Positions 10,074 through 18,477 of a stretch of 64,000 nucleotides of DNA are shown here, piece by piece. A program made the position numbers and the translations under genes. Source of the DNA: Streptomyces genisteinicus. Its GTDB lineage: Bacteria > Actinomycetota > Actinomycetes > Streptomycetales > Streptomycetaceae. The stretch is from NCBI RefSeq assembly GCF_014489615.1, contig NZ_CP060825.1, positions 5,094,501 to 5,158,500 of the forward strand, in the 5' to 3' direction. Position 1 is the first letter of the stretch. Every line of letters starts with the position of its first letter. Under the pieces are notes generated by a model. The model worked only from the letters and a program-made list of their open reading frames with translations. It searched no databases and was not told where the DNA came from.

Positions 10074-10772
10074 TCAGCCCTTCGCCAGCCCCTCCCAGAA
10101 CCGGTCCACGAGCCCGTCCAGGTACCGCCGGCCGTCCTCGCCGGAGGCGGTGGTGCCGCCGGCGCGGCTGAGGGTGGCGGCCATCAGGGACTGGTACTCC
10201 CCGTGCATGGCGCGCAGGGTCTCCTTGAGGTCGCCCTTGTCCATGCCGAGGTGTTTGGCGATCGGTTTGATGTGGGCCTGCCAGCGGGTGGAGACCGCCT
10301 CGGTGAGCAGGCGGACCAGTTCGTCCTCCAGACCGGTGATGGCGACGAAGTCCTGCCGCGGGAGGGCGAGCACCTCGCCGAGCGCGGCGGACTGCCGTGA
10401 GTCCCCGGCCCAGTGGCCGGTCTCCTCCATGTGGAGGTACGCGTCGAGGCGGAGGCCGACCGCGCGGGCCACGTCCTCCGCGGGGAGCCCGCGGGCCAGG
10501 CGGTGTTCGCGCAGGGTGCGCGCCTGCCCCATGAGTTCGGCGGGGCCGCACCACAACGCCCCTGCCAGGGCGGTGAGTTCCTCGGGTGTGGGCAGCGCCG
10601 CGCCGCGTTCCCACGCGTCGACGTGCTCCGGGGTCACGTGGTTCATGCCGTAGGAGGCGCGCATGCCGTAGGCGACGTGGCCCGGGGCCATCCCGAGTTT
10701 CTCGCGCAGGGTCCGGGCGGCGCGCGCGTTGAAAGGGAGCGGTGGATGCACGCGCTGAGAGTAGGCCGTCAC
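10074..10772 (-). CDS. XRE-family helix-turn-helix DNA-binding protein
   Basis: 232 residues from a GTG. The N-terminal half has two helix-turn-helix-like stretches: residues about 18-70 with VTPEHVDAWERGAALPTPEEL, and about 85-125 with EDVARAVGLRLDAYLHMEE. The C-terminal half (TRWQAHIKPIAKHLGMDKGDLKETLRAMHGEYQSLM) is a helical region of unknown role. It is divergent from the purine permease gene, with 256 bp between them. Target genes are not known. It could control itself or the permease; a palindrome in the shared region is a candidate operator. Confidence 0.8.
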   Translation of the reverse strand: MTAYSQRVHPPLPFNARAARTLREKLGMAPGHVAYGMRASYGMNHVTPEHVDAWERGAALPTPEELTALAGALWCGPAELMGQARTLREHRLARGLPAEDVARAVGLRLDAYLHMEETGHWAGDSRQSAALGEVLALPRQDFVAITGLEDELVRLLTEAVSTRWQAHIKPIAKHLGMDKGDLKETLRAMHGEYQSLMAATLSRAGGTTASGEDGRRYLDGLVDRFWEGLAKG

Positions 10773-10933
10773 AGGCGGCTACTCCACGGCCGCCGTCGCC
10801 TGCGCCCCGCTTTGTGGAATAGGTCACTTTCGATTCTGTAGGAACGTACAGAAGATGGCCCCTACCGCAATTCGCCCCGGAAATCACGGCAGTTGAGGTT
10901 TGCGGCGTGGCGCGTATGATCCGCTCCGCGGGG

Positions 10934-10957
10934 CGTCGTATGTGCGTTCGTACGACG
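10934..10957. promoter_or_regulatory. Palindrome in the XRE/permease divergent region
   Basis: Perfect 7-bp inverted repeat, CGTCGTA and TACGACG, separated by ten bases. It lies 70 bp upstream of the permease start, in the only region between two divergent genes. It is a candidate operator for the XRE regulator or the leader of the permease transcript. Confidence 0.4.
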
Positions 10958-11028
10958 GGCACGCATGCGCTTTCCCCGCCGCGCCGACTGTCCCCCAACC
11001 CCCGTTCGCAGTCCCAGGAGACGCCCTC

Positions 11029-12477
11029 ATGCAGAACAGCGCGACCGCCCCGGTCGACGCGCCGCCGCCCGCCAGAGACGGTGGCCCGCTCGACCGGTTC
11101 TTCCGCATCACCGAACGTGGCTCGACCTACGGCCGTGAGATACGTGGTGGGTTCGCCACGTTCTTCACGATGGCGTACATCCTGGTGCTCAACCCGATCA
11201 TCCTGAGCGGTGCCAAGGACAAGTTCGGCGACCAGCTCGACGCCGGCCAGCTGGTGACCGCGACCGCCCTGGTGGCGGCGGTCATGACCATCATCATGGG
11301 CGTGGGCGGCAACCTGCCGCTCGCCCTCGCCGCCGGTCTCGGCATCAACGCCGTCGTCGCCTTCCAGGTCGCCCCCCTGATGGCCTGGGACGACGCGATG
11401 GGCCTCATCGTGCTCGAGGGTCTGCTGATCTGCGTGCTGGTGGTGACGGGTCTGCGCGAGGCCGTCATGCACGCGATCCCCCAACCGCTGAAGCAGGCCA
11501 TCAGTGTCGGCATCGGCCTCTTCATCGCCTTCATCGGCTTCGTGGACGCCGGCTTCGTCACCCGTATCCCGGACATCGCCAACACCACGGTGCCCGTGCA
11601 GCTCGGCGTCGGCAGGCTCACCGGCTGGCCGATGCTCGTCTTCTGCCTGGGCGTGCTCCTGACGATCGTGCTCCTCGCCCGGAAGGTGAAGGGCGCGATC
11701 CTCATCAGCATCGTGGTGATGACGGTCGTCGCCGTGATCGTCAACGCCTTCGCCGACGTCAAGTCCTGGGGCCTGACCACGCCGTCGCTGCCCGACGAGA
11801 TCTTCGCCGCGCCGGACTTCGGGCTCCTCGGCAACTTCGACCTGTTCGGCGCCTTCGGCCAGGTCAGCGTGTTGACGGTGGTCCTGATCGTCTTCACCCT
11901 CATCCTGTCCGACTTCTTCGACACCATGGGCACCGTCGTCGGCGTCACCGCGGAGGCCGGGCTCCTCGACGAGCGCGGCCAGGTCCCGGGCCTCGGCCGG
12001 GTGCTGCTCATCGACGGCGCCGCCGCCGTCGCGGGCGGCGCGTCCTCCTCCTCGTCCGCCACGACCTACATCGAGTCCGCCGCGGGTGTCGGCGAAGGCG
12101 CCCGGACCGGTTTCGCCAACCTGATCACCGGCGGTGTGTTCGCGGTCGCGCTGTTCCTGGCGCCGCTGCTGACCATCGTGCCGATGCAGGCCGCCGCACC
12201 GGCCCTCGTCGCGGTCGGCTTCCTGATGATGACCCAGGTCAAGCACATCGAGTGGGACCGCTACGAGGTCGCGGTCCCCGCGTTCCTCACCATCGTCGTC
12301 ATGCCGTTCACGTACTCCATCACCAACGGCATCGGCGCCGGCTTCATCGCCTACGTCGTCATCAAGGCGTGCCTGGGCAAGGCGCGCGAGGTGCACTGGC
12401 TGCTGTGGGGCACCGCCGCGCTCTTCCTGGTCTACTTCGCCATCGACCCCGTGGAGCAGCTCCTCGGCATGAAGTGA
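11029..12477 (+). CDS. NCS2/AzgA-type purine (hypoxanthine/guanine/adenine) permease
   Basis: 482 residues. The ATG at 11029 has AGGAG eight bases upstream. It is an integral membrane protein with 12-14 hydrophobic segments. The N-terminal motif GSTYGREIRGGFATFFTMAYILVLNP and the block SSSATTYIESAAGVGEGARTGFANL are characteristic of the AzgA/PbuG branch of nucleobase:cation symporters, which import purine bases. Length is normal for the family. It is a single gene followed by a strong terminator. The exact purine cannot be read from the sequence. Confidence 0.9.
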   Translation: MQNSATAPVDAPPPARDGGPLDRFFRITERGSTYGREIRGGFATFFTMAYILVLNPIILSGAKDKFGDQLDAGQLVTATALVAAVMTIIMGVGGNLPLALAAGLGINAVVAFQVAPLMAWDDAMGLIVLEGLLICVLVVTGLREAVMHAIPQPLKQAISVGIGLFIAFIGFVDAGFVTRIPDIANTTVPVQLGVGRLTGWPMLVFCLGVLLTIVLLARKVKGAILISIVVMTVVAVIVNAFADVKSWGLTTPSLPDEIFAAPDFGLLGNFDLFGAFGQVSVLTVVLIVFTLILSDFFDTMGTVVGVTAEAGLLDERGQVPGLGRVLLIDGAAAVAGGASSSSSATTYIESAAGVGEGARTGFANLITGGVFAVALFLAPLLTIVPMQAAAPALVAVGFLMMTQVKHIEWDRYEVAVPAFLTIVVMPFTYSITNGIGAGFIAYVVIKACLGKAREVHWLLWGTAALFLVYFAIDPVEQLLGMK

Positions 12478-12488
12478 CCCGACCGCCG

Positions 12489-12555
12489 CGTGCGGCCCCG
12501 GCGGGGGCCGCACGCGGCCCGAGGACCGCTCCCGGTGTCACCGGGGGCGGTCCTC
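12489..12555. terminator. Two tandem hairpins between convergent permease and histidine kinase genes
   Basis: First stem CGTGCGGCCCC with GGC loop at 12489-12513; second stem at 12521-12555 with 16-bp arms, one G-T wobble and a GTC loop. The second stem overlaps the last codons of the convergent histidine kinase. Probably a bidirectional terminator. Confidence 0.7.
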
Positions 12556-14091
12556 TTCGTTGTCCACGTCGGTGACGACCGCCTTCGACGCCAGGCGGCC
12601 GTCCCTGAAGCAGAGCCGGTACGCCGGCGTGGCCTCGTACCGCTCCGCGCGGTAGTACGCGCAGTCGCCCGCCCCGGCCGGCTCCGGCTGGACGCCCGCG
12701 GGTGCGCCGTCGAGGGAGAGCCGGGGCAGCAGGGGCAGCACCTCGGCCCGGGTGTCGCCGACGCGCAGGGCGTCGTACCGCGCCGGGTCCATCACCGTGC
12801 GGGAGTCGCTCCAGAAGCGGAAGCCGAGGACGAGCAGGGCGATGGCGGCAGAGGCGGCGAGCGGGACGGCGACCGCCGTCAGCAGGTCGCGGCGCACCCG
12901 GCGCCGGGCGTCGTGGAGCCGGCCCGCCGTGGTGGGGGCGGGCGGCGGGGGAGGGGCGTCCGGCGACAGCGGGAGCCGGGCGGTGACGGTGAAGCCGCCG
13001 GTGCCGTCGGGGCCGTGGGCGAGGTTCCCGCCGGCGAGGCGGACGCGTTCGCCGAGGCCGACGAGCCCCGTGCCGCCGGAAGCGGGCGGCGACGCGGTGG
13101 CTGCGGCGCGGCCGGGGCCGGACGCGACCGTGACGGTGACGGCGTCCTCGCCGTACGCCACCGCCACCCGCACCCGTGCGCCCGGTGCGTGCCGGGCCGC
13201 GTTGGTCAGGGCCTCCTGGACGACCCGGTGGACCGCCAGGGCGGTCATCCCGGGCGGCGGGGCCGCGGGTGCCGCCTCGTCCAGGGCGACGTCGAGTCCC
13301 GCGTCGCGGGCGCGTTCGACGAGCGCGGCCACGGTCTCCCCGCCCGGCGCGGCCGGGGCGGGCGCGCCGTCCTCGCGGAGCACCCCGACGACGTCGCGCA
13401 GCCGGGCCGTCGCCTCGGCGGCCGCCTCGCGGAGTTCGCGCGCCGCCCGGCGCTGCCGCTCGCCGAGGTCCGCGTCGACCTCCAGCGCCGCGGCCCGGAC
13501 CGCGATCAGCGACAGGTCGTGGCCGAGCCCGTCGTGCATGTCGGCGGCGATGCGGGAGCGTTCGCGCAGCCGTTCGCGGTCGGCGGCGGCCTCCCGTTCG
13601 CGCTCCATGTGCTCCGCCAGCCGCCAGCCGGTGGAGACCAGTTGGGCGTACTGGCGGACGTAGCGGCCGGACAGCCAGGGGACGACGACCACCAGCAGCA
13701 GGGTGACCAGCAGGGCGATCCAGCTCCACAGGTCGCTCAGCAGCAGGCTCAGGACGAGCCCCGCGGCGGCGACCGCCGCGAAGGCGAGCAGCGCGGGACG
13801 GGCCGTCGGGGTGCGCCGGCCGGAGAGGTAGCCGAAGGCGGCCATGGCGGGGGCGTAGGAGGCGGTGAAGAGTTCGGGCGTCTGCCACGCGCTCAGCGAG
13901 ACGGCGATGCCCAGGGACACCAACGGCGCCGTGCGGCACAGCAGTACGGCGGCGCCGAGCAGAGGGACGCCGGTGGCGACCCACCACCAGGAGCCGCCGG
14001 CGTCCGGGCCGGAGCGCAGCAGCACGCACAGGGCGAGCACCGCCCACAGCGCCAGGTCGGTGAGGAGTTCGCGGGTGCTCTCTCTGCGCAT
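12538..14091 (-). CDS. NarL-type sensor histidine kinase with an extra C-terminal domain
   Basis: 517 residues. About six N-terminal membrane segments (residues 10-140), then a HisKA_3 domain with phospho-acceptor His186 in RIAADMHDGLGHDL, and an ATPase domain with NAARHAPGARV (N box) and GTGLVGLGERV (G box). Such kinases phosphorylate a NarL-type regulator, here most likely the one starting at 15611. Unusually, the protein continues after the ATPase domain: a Pro-rich linker, a further membrane helix (about residues 405-425) and about 90 residues starting DPARYDALRVGDTRAEVLPLLP. That motif resembles SmpA/OmlA/BLIP-type small domains. The topology would put this tail on the outside face if the helix is real. 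The Clp-N gene lies between kinase and regulator. Confidence 0.88.
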   Translation of the reverse strand: MRRESTRELLTDLALWAVLALCVLLRSGPDAGGSWWWVATGVPLLGAAVLLCRTAPLVSLGIAVSLSAWQTPELFTASYAPAMAAFGYLSGRRTPTARPALLAFAAVAAAGLVLSLLLSDLWSWIALLVTLLLVVVVPWLSGRYVRQYAQLVSTGWRLAEHMEREREAAADRERLRERSRIAADMHDGLGHDLSLIAVRAAALEVDADLGERQRRAARELREAAAEATARLRDVVGVLREDGAPAPAAPGGETVAALVERARDAGLDVALDEAAPAAPPPGMTALAVHRVVQEALTNAARHAPGARVRVAVAYGEDAVTVTVASGPGRAAATASPPASGGTGLVGLGERVRLAGGNLAHGPDGTGGFTVTARLPLSPDAPPPPPAPTTAGRLHDARRRVRRDLLTAVAVPLAASAAIALLVLGFRFWSDSRTVMDPARYDALRVGDTRAEVLPLLPRLSLDGAPAGVQPEPAGAGDCAYYRAERYEATPAYRLCFRDGRLASKAVVTDVDNEEDRPR

Positions 14092-14151
14092 GCCCCCACT
14101 CTGTCAGGGGCCCCTCGTCCGGGACCCCCGACGGAAGTGGGGGATGCGGGC

Positions 14152-14898
14152 CTACTGCTCCTGCTTCGCCGCCATGAACGCGGCGAGGGTGTCGGTCACC
14201 CACTGCTCGGCGGCGGCCTTGCCGACGCCCAGCGACGCCAGCGGACCGCTGCCGTCCTCCGCCTCCAGCAGGGCGAGCAGGATGTGCTCGGTGCCGACGT
14301 AGTTGTGCCCGAGGCGCAGCGCCTCGCGGAACGTCAGTTCCAGCACCTTGCGGGCGCGGGCGTCGTAGGGGGCGATCTCCGGGATCTCGTCCGCGGCCGG
14401 CGGCAGCGCCGCCGTCGCCGCGGCGCGGATCGCCTCCGGGCCGGCGCCCTGGGCGGCGAGGGCCTTCGCGGCGAGCCCGTCCGGTTCCACGAGCAGGCCG
14501 AGGACGAGGTGTTCGGGGCCGACGAGGGCGTTGCGGGCGGCGACCGCCTCGTTGGCGGCCGCCGCGACGACGTTCCTGGCGCGGGGGGTGAAGCGGGCGA
14601 AGCCCTGGTTCGGGTCGAGGTCGAGCGGCTGGTCGGACTGCTTCGTGACGAAGCGCTTCTGGGCGGCCTGCTTGGTGACGCCCATCGAGGTGCCGATCTC
14701 GGTCCAGGAGGCGCCGGAGCGGCGGGCCTGGTCCACGAAGTGGCCGATGAGGTGGTCCGCGATGTCGCCGAGGTGGTCCGCCGCGATGACCGCGTCGGAG
14801 AGCTGGTCGAGGGGCTGGGAGTGGGCCTTCTTGATGGCTTCGATCAGATCGTCGAGCCGCACGGGGTGCGTGAGACGCACGGGATCGGTGTCCGTCAT
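14152..14898 (-). CDS. Clp N-terminal-domain protein with N-terminal HTH (no ATPase domain)
   Basis: 248 residues. Residues about 50-85 (GASWTEIGTSMGVTKQAAQKRF) form a helix-turn-helix of sigma-region-4 type. Residues about 95-245 hold two Clp-N repeats (FTPRARNVVAAAANEAVAARNALVGPEHLVLGLL and ARKVLELTFREALRLGHNYVGTEHILLALL). In ClpC/ClpA the Clp-N domain binds adaptors and substrates; here it is joined to a DNA-binding helix instead of an AAA+ motor. Family members in Streptomyces are undescribed as far as I know. The gene sits between response regulator and kinase of one two-component system, under its own promoter with palindromes over both promoter boxes. The likely role is regulatory, perhaps autoregulation or stress sensing; this is inference. 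Confidence 0.85.
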   Translation of the reverse strand: MTDTDPVRLTHPVRLDDLIEAIKKAHSQPLDQLSDAVIAADHLGDIADHLIGHFVDQARRSGASWTEIGTSMGVTKQAAQKRFVTKQSDQPLDLDPNQGFARFTPRARNVVAAAANEAVAARNALVGPEHLVLGLLVEPDGLAAKALAAQGAGPEAIRAAATAALPPAADEIPEIAPYDARARKVLELTFREALRLGHNYVGTEHILLALLEAEDGSGPLASLGVGKAAAEQWVTDTLAAFMAAKQEQ

Positions 14899-14950
14899 GC
14901 GACAACCTTAGGTTGACGACGGCCGGATCGTCAACCGATGGTTGACGATC
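14899..14950 (-). promoter_or_regulatory. Leaderless promoter with overlapping palindromic operators
   Basis: Read on the minus strand: a -35 TTGACG, an 18-base spacer and a -10 TAAGGT whose start point would fall at or next to the ATG at 14898, so the mRNA is probably leaderless. Palindrome A (14926-14950) has perfect 11-bp arms GATCGTCAACC and GGTTGACGATC around three bases and covers the -35. Palindrome B (14903-14915), CAACC-N3-GGTTG, covers the -10. Half-sites alternate four times, so a dimeric repressor could close the promoter cooperatively. The outer palindrome also runs into the stop of the upstream response regulator gene. Confidence 0.65.
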
Positions 14951-15611
14951 ATCGGGGGAGGTCCGGCACCAGCCCCGCCTCGTACGCGAGGACCGCCAGC
15001 CGCACCCGGTTGCGCAGGCCCGACCTCCCCAGCACGGCGCTGACATGGGCCTTGACCGTGCTCTCCACGACATGCAGCCGGGCGGCGATCTCCGCGTTCG
15101 ACAGCCCCGCCCCGACCAGCGCCACCACCTCCCGCTCCCGGCCCGTCAGCGGCTCCAGGGCGGCCCGTGCCGCGGCGCCCCGGGCGAGCCGGTCCGCGCC
15201 GAGCCGGTCGATGACCCGGCGGGCGATCACCGGCGAGAGGAAGGCGGCGCCCTCCGTCACCGCCCGCACCCCCGAGACGAGTTCGCGCGGATCGCCGGAC
15301 TTGAGGAGGAAGCCCGCGGCGCCGCAGCCGAGCGCCCGCTCGATGTACTCGTCCTCGGAGAACGTCGTCAGCATCACGACGGCGGTGTCCGGCGCCGCGC
15401 GGCGCAGTTCCTCCGCGGCCGCGAGCCCGTCCAGTCGCGGCATCCGGACGTCCAGCAGGGCAACGTCCGGCCGGTGGGCGAGTGTCAGCGCCACCGCCTC
15501 CCGGCCGTCGGCGGCCTCCGCGACCACCTCGATCCCGGGGTCCGAGCCGAGCACCGCCCGTACACCGGCCCGCAGCAGCGCTTCGTCGTCGGCGAGAAGC
15601 ACCCTGATCAT
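14949..15611 (-). CDS. NarL/LuxR-type response regulator
   Basis: 220 residues from the ATG at 15611, which gives the usual family start MIRVLLADDE; a GTG 21 bases upstream is possible. The receiver domain has acidic residues D8-D9, phospho-acceptor D54 (LLDVRMPRLDG), switch Thr in LTTF and Lys in LLKSG. The C-terminal LuxR-type helix-turn-helix has LTGREREVVALVGAGLSNAEIAARL and ESTVKAHVSAVLGR. The partner is probably the kinase at 12538-14091, with the Clp-N gene between them. Targets are unknown. Confidence 0.9.
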   Translation of the reverse strand: MIRVLLADDEALLRAGVRAVLGSDPGIEVVAEAADGREAVALTLAHRPDVALLDVRMPRLDGLAAAEELRRAAPDTAVVMLTTFSEDEYIERALGCGAAGFLLKSGDPRELVSGVRAVTEGAAFLSPVIARRVIDRLGADRLARGAAARAALEPLTGREREVVALVGAGLSNAEIAARLHVVESTVKAHVSAVLGRSGLRNRVRLAVLAYEAGLVPDLPR

Positions 15612-15638
15612 CCGGTCACTGTACGACGGCACGGCGCG

Positions 15639-15675
15639 CGGCCGCCCGGGGTGCGTGGGGCACCCCGGGCGGCCG
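15639..15675. terminator. Terminator downstream of the M4 protease gene
   Basis: Perfect 16-bp inverted repeat (arm CGGCCGCCCGGGGTGC) with a five-base loop, 68 bp past the protease stop and just upstream of the response regulator start. It separates the two transcripts. Confidence 0.65.
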
Positions 15676-15742
15676 GTTCCTCGGTGGTGTCGCGGTGCCG
15701 CTCAGCCCGGGCTCAGCGGTTCCGGGCGGGCGCGGGGCCCGC

Positions 15743-17764
15743 TCAGAAGGTGAGCTTCCAGCTGTTGATGTAGCCGGTGTCGTAGCGCGCCACGTCCTGC
15801 ACCCGCAGCTTCCACGCGCCGTTGGCCACCTCGGTGGAGGCGTTGACGGTGTACTGCGCCTGGACGTTGTCCGCCGAGTCCGAGCTGCTGGAGTTCTTCA
15901 GGCGGTACGCCGTCCCGTCCGGGGCGACCAGGTCGATGACGAGGTCACCGCGCCAGGTGTGCACGATGTCCACGTCCACCTTCAGCGCCGCCGGCGCGTT
16001 GCCGGTGCGGCCCGTCACGTTGACCGTCGAGGTCACGGCCGCGCCGGCGTCCGGGATCGCCACGTCGGCGGTGTTCTCGAAGACGGTGCCGGGGTCGGGG
16101 TTGCCGCCGCCGGGACGGGCGCCGACGTTGATGCCGGCCCAGGCGTCGGTCACCGACTTGACCTCGGCGCTGTTCGCCCCGTAGAGCTCGGTCGCCACCG
16201 CGAGGGTGCCGGTGCGGGCCCCCGCGTAGTTGGTGGTCGAGTTGAACTTCGTGGTCAGCGCCTTGTACCAGATCAGCGCGGCCTTCTCGCGGCCGATGCC
16301 GGTGACCGGCAGGCCGTCCGAGGTGGGCGAGTCGTAGCTCACGCCGTTGACCGTCTTCGCGCCGCTGCCCTCGGAGAGCAGGTAGAACCAGTGGTTCGCC
16401 GGGCCCGAGGAGTAGTGGACGTCGATGCTGCCGATGCCGGAGTACCAGTAGTCCTTCGACGAGCCGTCCTTGCTCGGCTTGTCCATGTACCGCAGCGGCG
16501 TGCCGTTGCCCCGGATGTCGATCTTCTCGCCGACCAGGTAGTCGCCCACGTCGGAGCTGTTGTTGGCGTGGAACTCGACGGCGGCGGCGAAGATGTCGCT
16601 GGTCGCCTCGTTCAGGCCGCCGGACTCGCCGCTGTAGACGAGGCCCGCGGTGTTGGAGGTGATGCCGTGGCTCATCTCGTGGGCGGCCACGTCGATCGAC
16701 GTCAGCGGCTTGGCGTTGCCCGCGCCGTCGCCGTACGTCATGCAGAAGCAGCTGTCCTGCCAGAAGGCGTTGACGTAGTTGTTGCCGTAGTGGACGCGGG
16801 AGTACGCGCCGACGCCGTCGCCCCGGATGCCGGAACGGCCGTGCACGTTCTTGAAGTAGTCCCACGTCAGCGCGGCGCCGTAGTGGGCGTCCGCACCGGC
16901 CGTCTCCGCGTTGCCGGGGGTGCCGTCGCCCCACACGTCGTCGGAGCCCGAGAACAGCGTGCCGGTGCCCGACGTGCCCCGGTTGAGGTTGTTGGTCTTG
17001 TGGTTGCCGCGGGTGGTGTCCGTCAGCGAGTACGACGGGGCGGTGCCCAGGGTGACCGAGCCGCTGTACTGGGTGTTGCCGGTGCCGTTGTGCACGGCCT
17101 GCCACTCGAAGAGCTTCTCGCCGGTGGCCGCGTCGGTGACCACGTGCAGCTCGTTCGGGGTGCCGTCGTGCTGGAGCCCGCCGACCACCGTCTCGTAGGC
17201 CAGCACGGGGCTGCCGGTGCCCATCCAGACGACCTTGCGCGGGGCGCGCTCGGCCTTCGTCGCCTTGGAGCCCTCCGCCTTCGCCGCGCCGAGCGCCTGC
17301 TTCTCGGCGGTGGCCGCCGCCACGCCGGCGGTGGTGGCGATGCCCGTGAGCCGGGCGCGGCTGGCCTTGGTGACCGCCTCGGTGGTCCCGGCCGAGGTCT
17401 CGGCGACCACCAGGTCGCCGCCGAGCACCGGCAGGCCGGCCCAGGTGCGCTCGTACCGGGTGTGCGTGGTGCCGTCGCGGTCCTGCACCACGTCGCGCAC
17501 GACGAGCTTCTCCTGGGCGCCCAGGCCCAGTTCCTTCGCGGTGGCGGCCGTGGTGGCGCTCGCCTCGCGGATCAGCTCGGCGCGCTGCGCCGGAGTGAGG
17601 TTCTTCGGCAGCGCGCCCGGGTCGGCCGCGGAGGCCTGGGCGGGCGGCGCGGCGGCGGGCGCGGCCGCGGAGGCGCCGGTGGTCTGGAATCCGACGGCTA
17701 TCAGGGCGGCCGACGCGATGAGGGCTCCGGTCGCGGTGGCGCGACGACGATGCGTGGGTCTCAC
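15743..17764 (-). CDS. Secreted M4 (thermolysin-type) neutral metalloprotease with P domain
   Basis: 673 residues. The GTG at 17764 has AAGGAG five bases upstream. Signal peptide residues 1 to about 33, then an FTP/PepSY-type propeptide, then the M4 catalytic domain with zinc motif HEMSH near residue 360 and the third ligand Glu in GGLNEATSDIFA. A C-terminal proprotein-convertase P domain (from about residue 560, VFENTADVAIPDAGAAV to YINSWKLTF) is common in actinobacterial M4 enzymes and helps folding or substrate binding. It is an extracellular protease for nutrient release, made as a zymogen. It is transcribed alone, with a terminator behind it. Confidence 0.94.
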   Translation of the reverse strand: MRPTHRRRATATGALIASAALIAVGFQTTGASAAAPAAAPPAQASAADPGALPKNLTPAQRAELIREASATTAATAKELGLGAQEKLVVRDVVQDRDGTTHTRYERTWAGLPVLGGDLVVAETSAGTTEAVTKASRARLTGIATTAGVAAATAEKQALGAAKAEGSKATKAERAPRKVVWMGTGSPVLAYETVVGGLQHDGTPNELHVVTDAATGEKLFEWQAVHNGTGNTQYSGSVTLGTAPSYSLTDTTRGNHKTNNLNRGTSGTGTLFSGSDDVWGDGTPGNAETAGADAHYGAALTWDYFKNVHGRSGIRGDGVGAYSRVHYGNNYVNAFWQDSCFCMTYGDGAGNAKPLTSIDVAAHEMSHGITSNTAGLVYSGESGGLNEATSDIFAAAVEFHANNSSDVGDYLVGEKIDIRGNGTPLRYMDKPSKDGSSKDYWYSGIGSIDVHYSSGPANHWFYLLSEGSGAKTVNGVSYDSPTSDGLPVTGIGREKAALIWYKALTTKFNSTTNYAGARTGTLAVATELYGANSAEVKSVTDAWAGINVGARPGGGNPDPGTVFENTADVAIPDAGAAVTSTVNVTGRTGNAPAALKVDVDIVHTWRGDLVIDLVAPDGTAYRLKNSSSSDSADNVQAQYTVNASTEVANGAWKLRVQDVARYDTGYINSWKLTF

Positions 17765-18477
17765 GCGAACTCCTTCTGCGAGGGGGGTACCGGGCGGCTG
17801 GGTCGGGCCGACCGGGCGTGCAGTGGGGCATGCGGAGCGTGGAGCGCGGAACACGGCGCGGCCCGGTGGATCACAGGGGGCGGAGCGCCGTTGCGTGGAA
17901 CGGGGGAAGAGTGGCAGTGATGAACGGTTCCTGTCAGGAGCGCGACAAGAAGTTGGCCGGAAATCGTCCGGTGTTCGATGGCTGGTGTTCGTTAAGCGGA
18001 CGTTTCGTCGCGTGGCGGAGACCGCTCCCGGGAAGTCGCCCCAGGCCGGGGACGGATGGGCCGCGGGCCCCTCCGGCCGTGTCTCGCCATGTGACGGGAG
18101 TGTGGAGCGTGACGTCGCGGCCCAGTGGCGGAGCCCCCCGGCGCTTGGCCGGATCCGAGCGCCCCGGCGCACACCCGCGCCCGCCGGGGCACACCCCGCG
18201 GGCGCGGACGGTCCGTCGCGCGGGGGCGCGCCGCCCGGGTGGTACGAGCCCGACGGGCGGACGGCCGGCCGGACGCGGCACGGCGGGCCCCGCCCCGTCG
18301 CGAATGCCGGGCGCCCGCCCCGTCGCCCGTCGCGTCCCGAGCGGTCGAGCCCGGCGTCCGTCGAGCCCGCACCCGTGGCGCTCGTGGTCCGGCGGGTGCG
18401 GGCTGCGGGGCGCGCTGCGTCCGGGCCGCGGGGGTGTCGCGGGCCGCCGGGCGCGCCGCGGGCGGGCTGCCGGGGCG
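17765..18477. other. Intergenic region upstream of the M4 protease gene
   Basis: About 710 bp without a convincing gene. The part next to the protease should carry its promoter; it is locally less GC-rich around 17940-18010, but no clear -35/-10 pair stands out. The rest (18050-18477) is extremely GC-rich with only shadow reading frames. Nothing else identifiable was seen. Confidence 0.5.

Noticed and set aside
9223..12513. Minus-strand frame of over 1,000 codons across the permease and regulator
   Set aside because: His/Asp/Arg-rich shadow of the permease, with a chance continuation through intergenic DNA; no start signal or known domain.
15695..17920. Plus-strand frame opposite the M4 protease
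   Set aside because: Val/Arg/Gly-rich antisense shadow; the protease on the minus strand has complete catalytic motifs and a good ribosome site.
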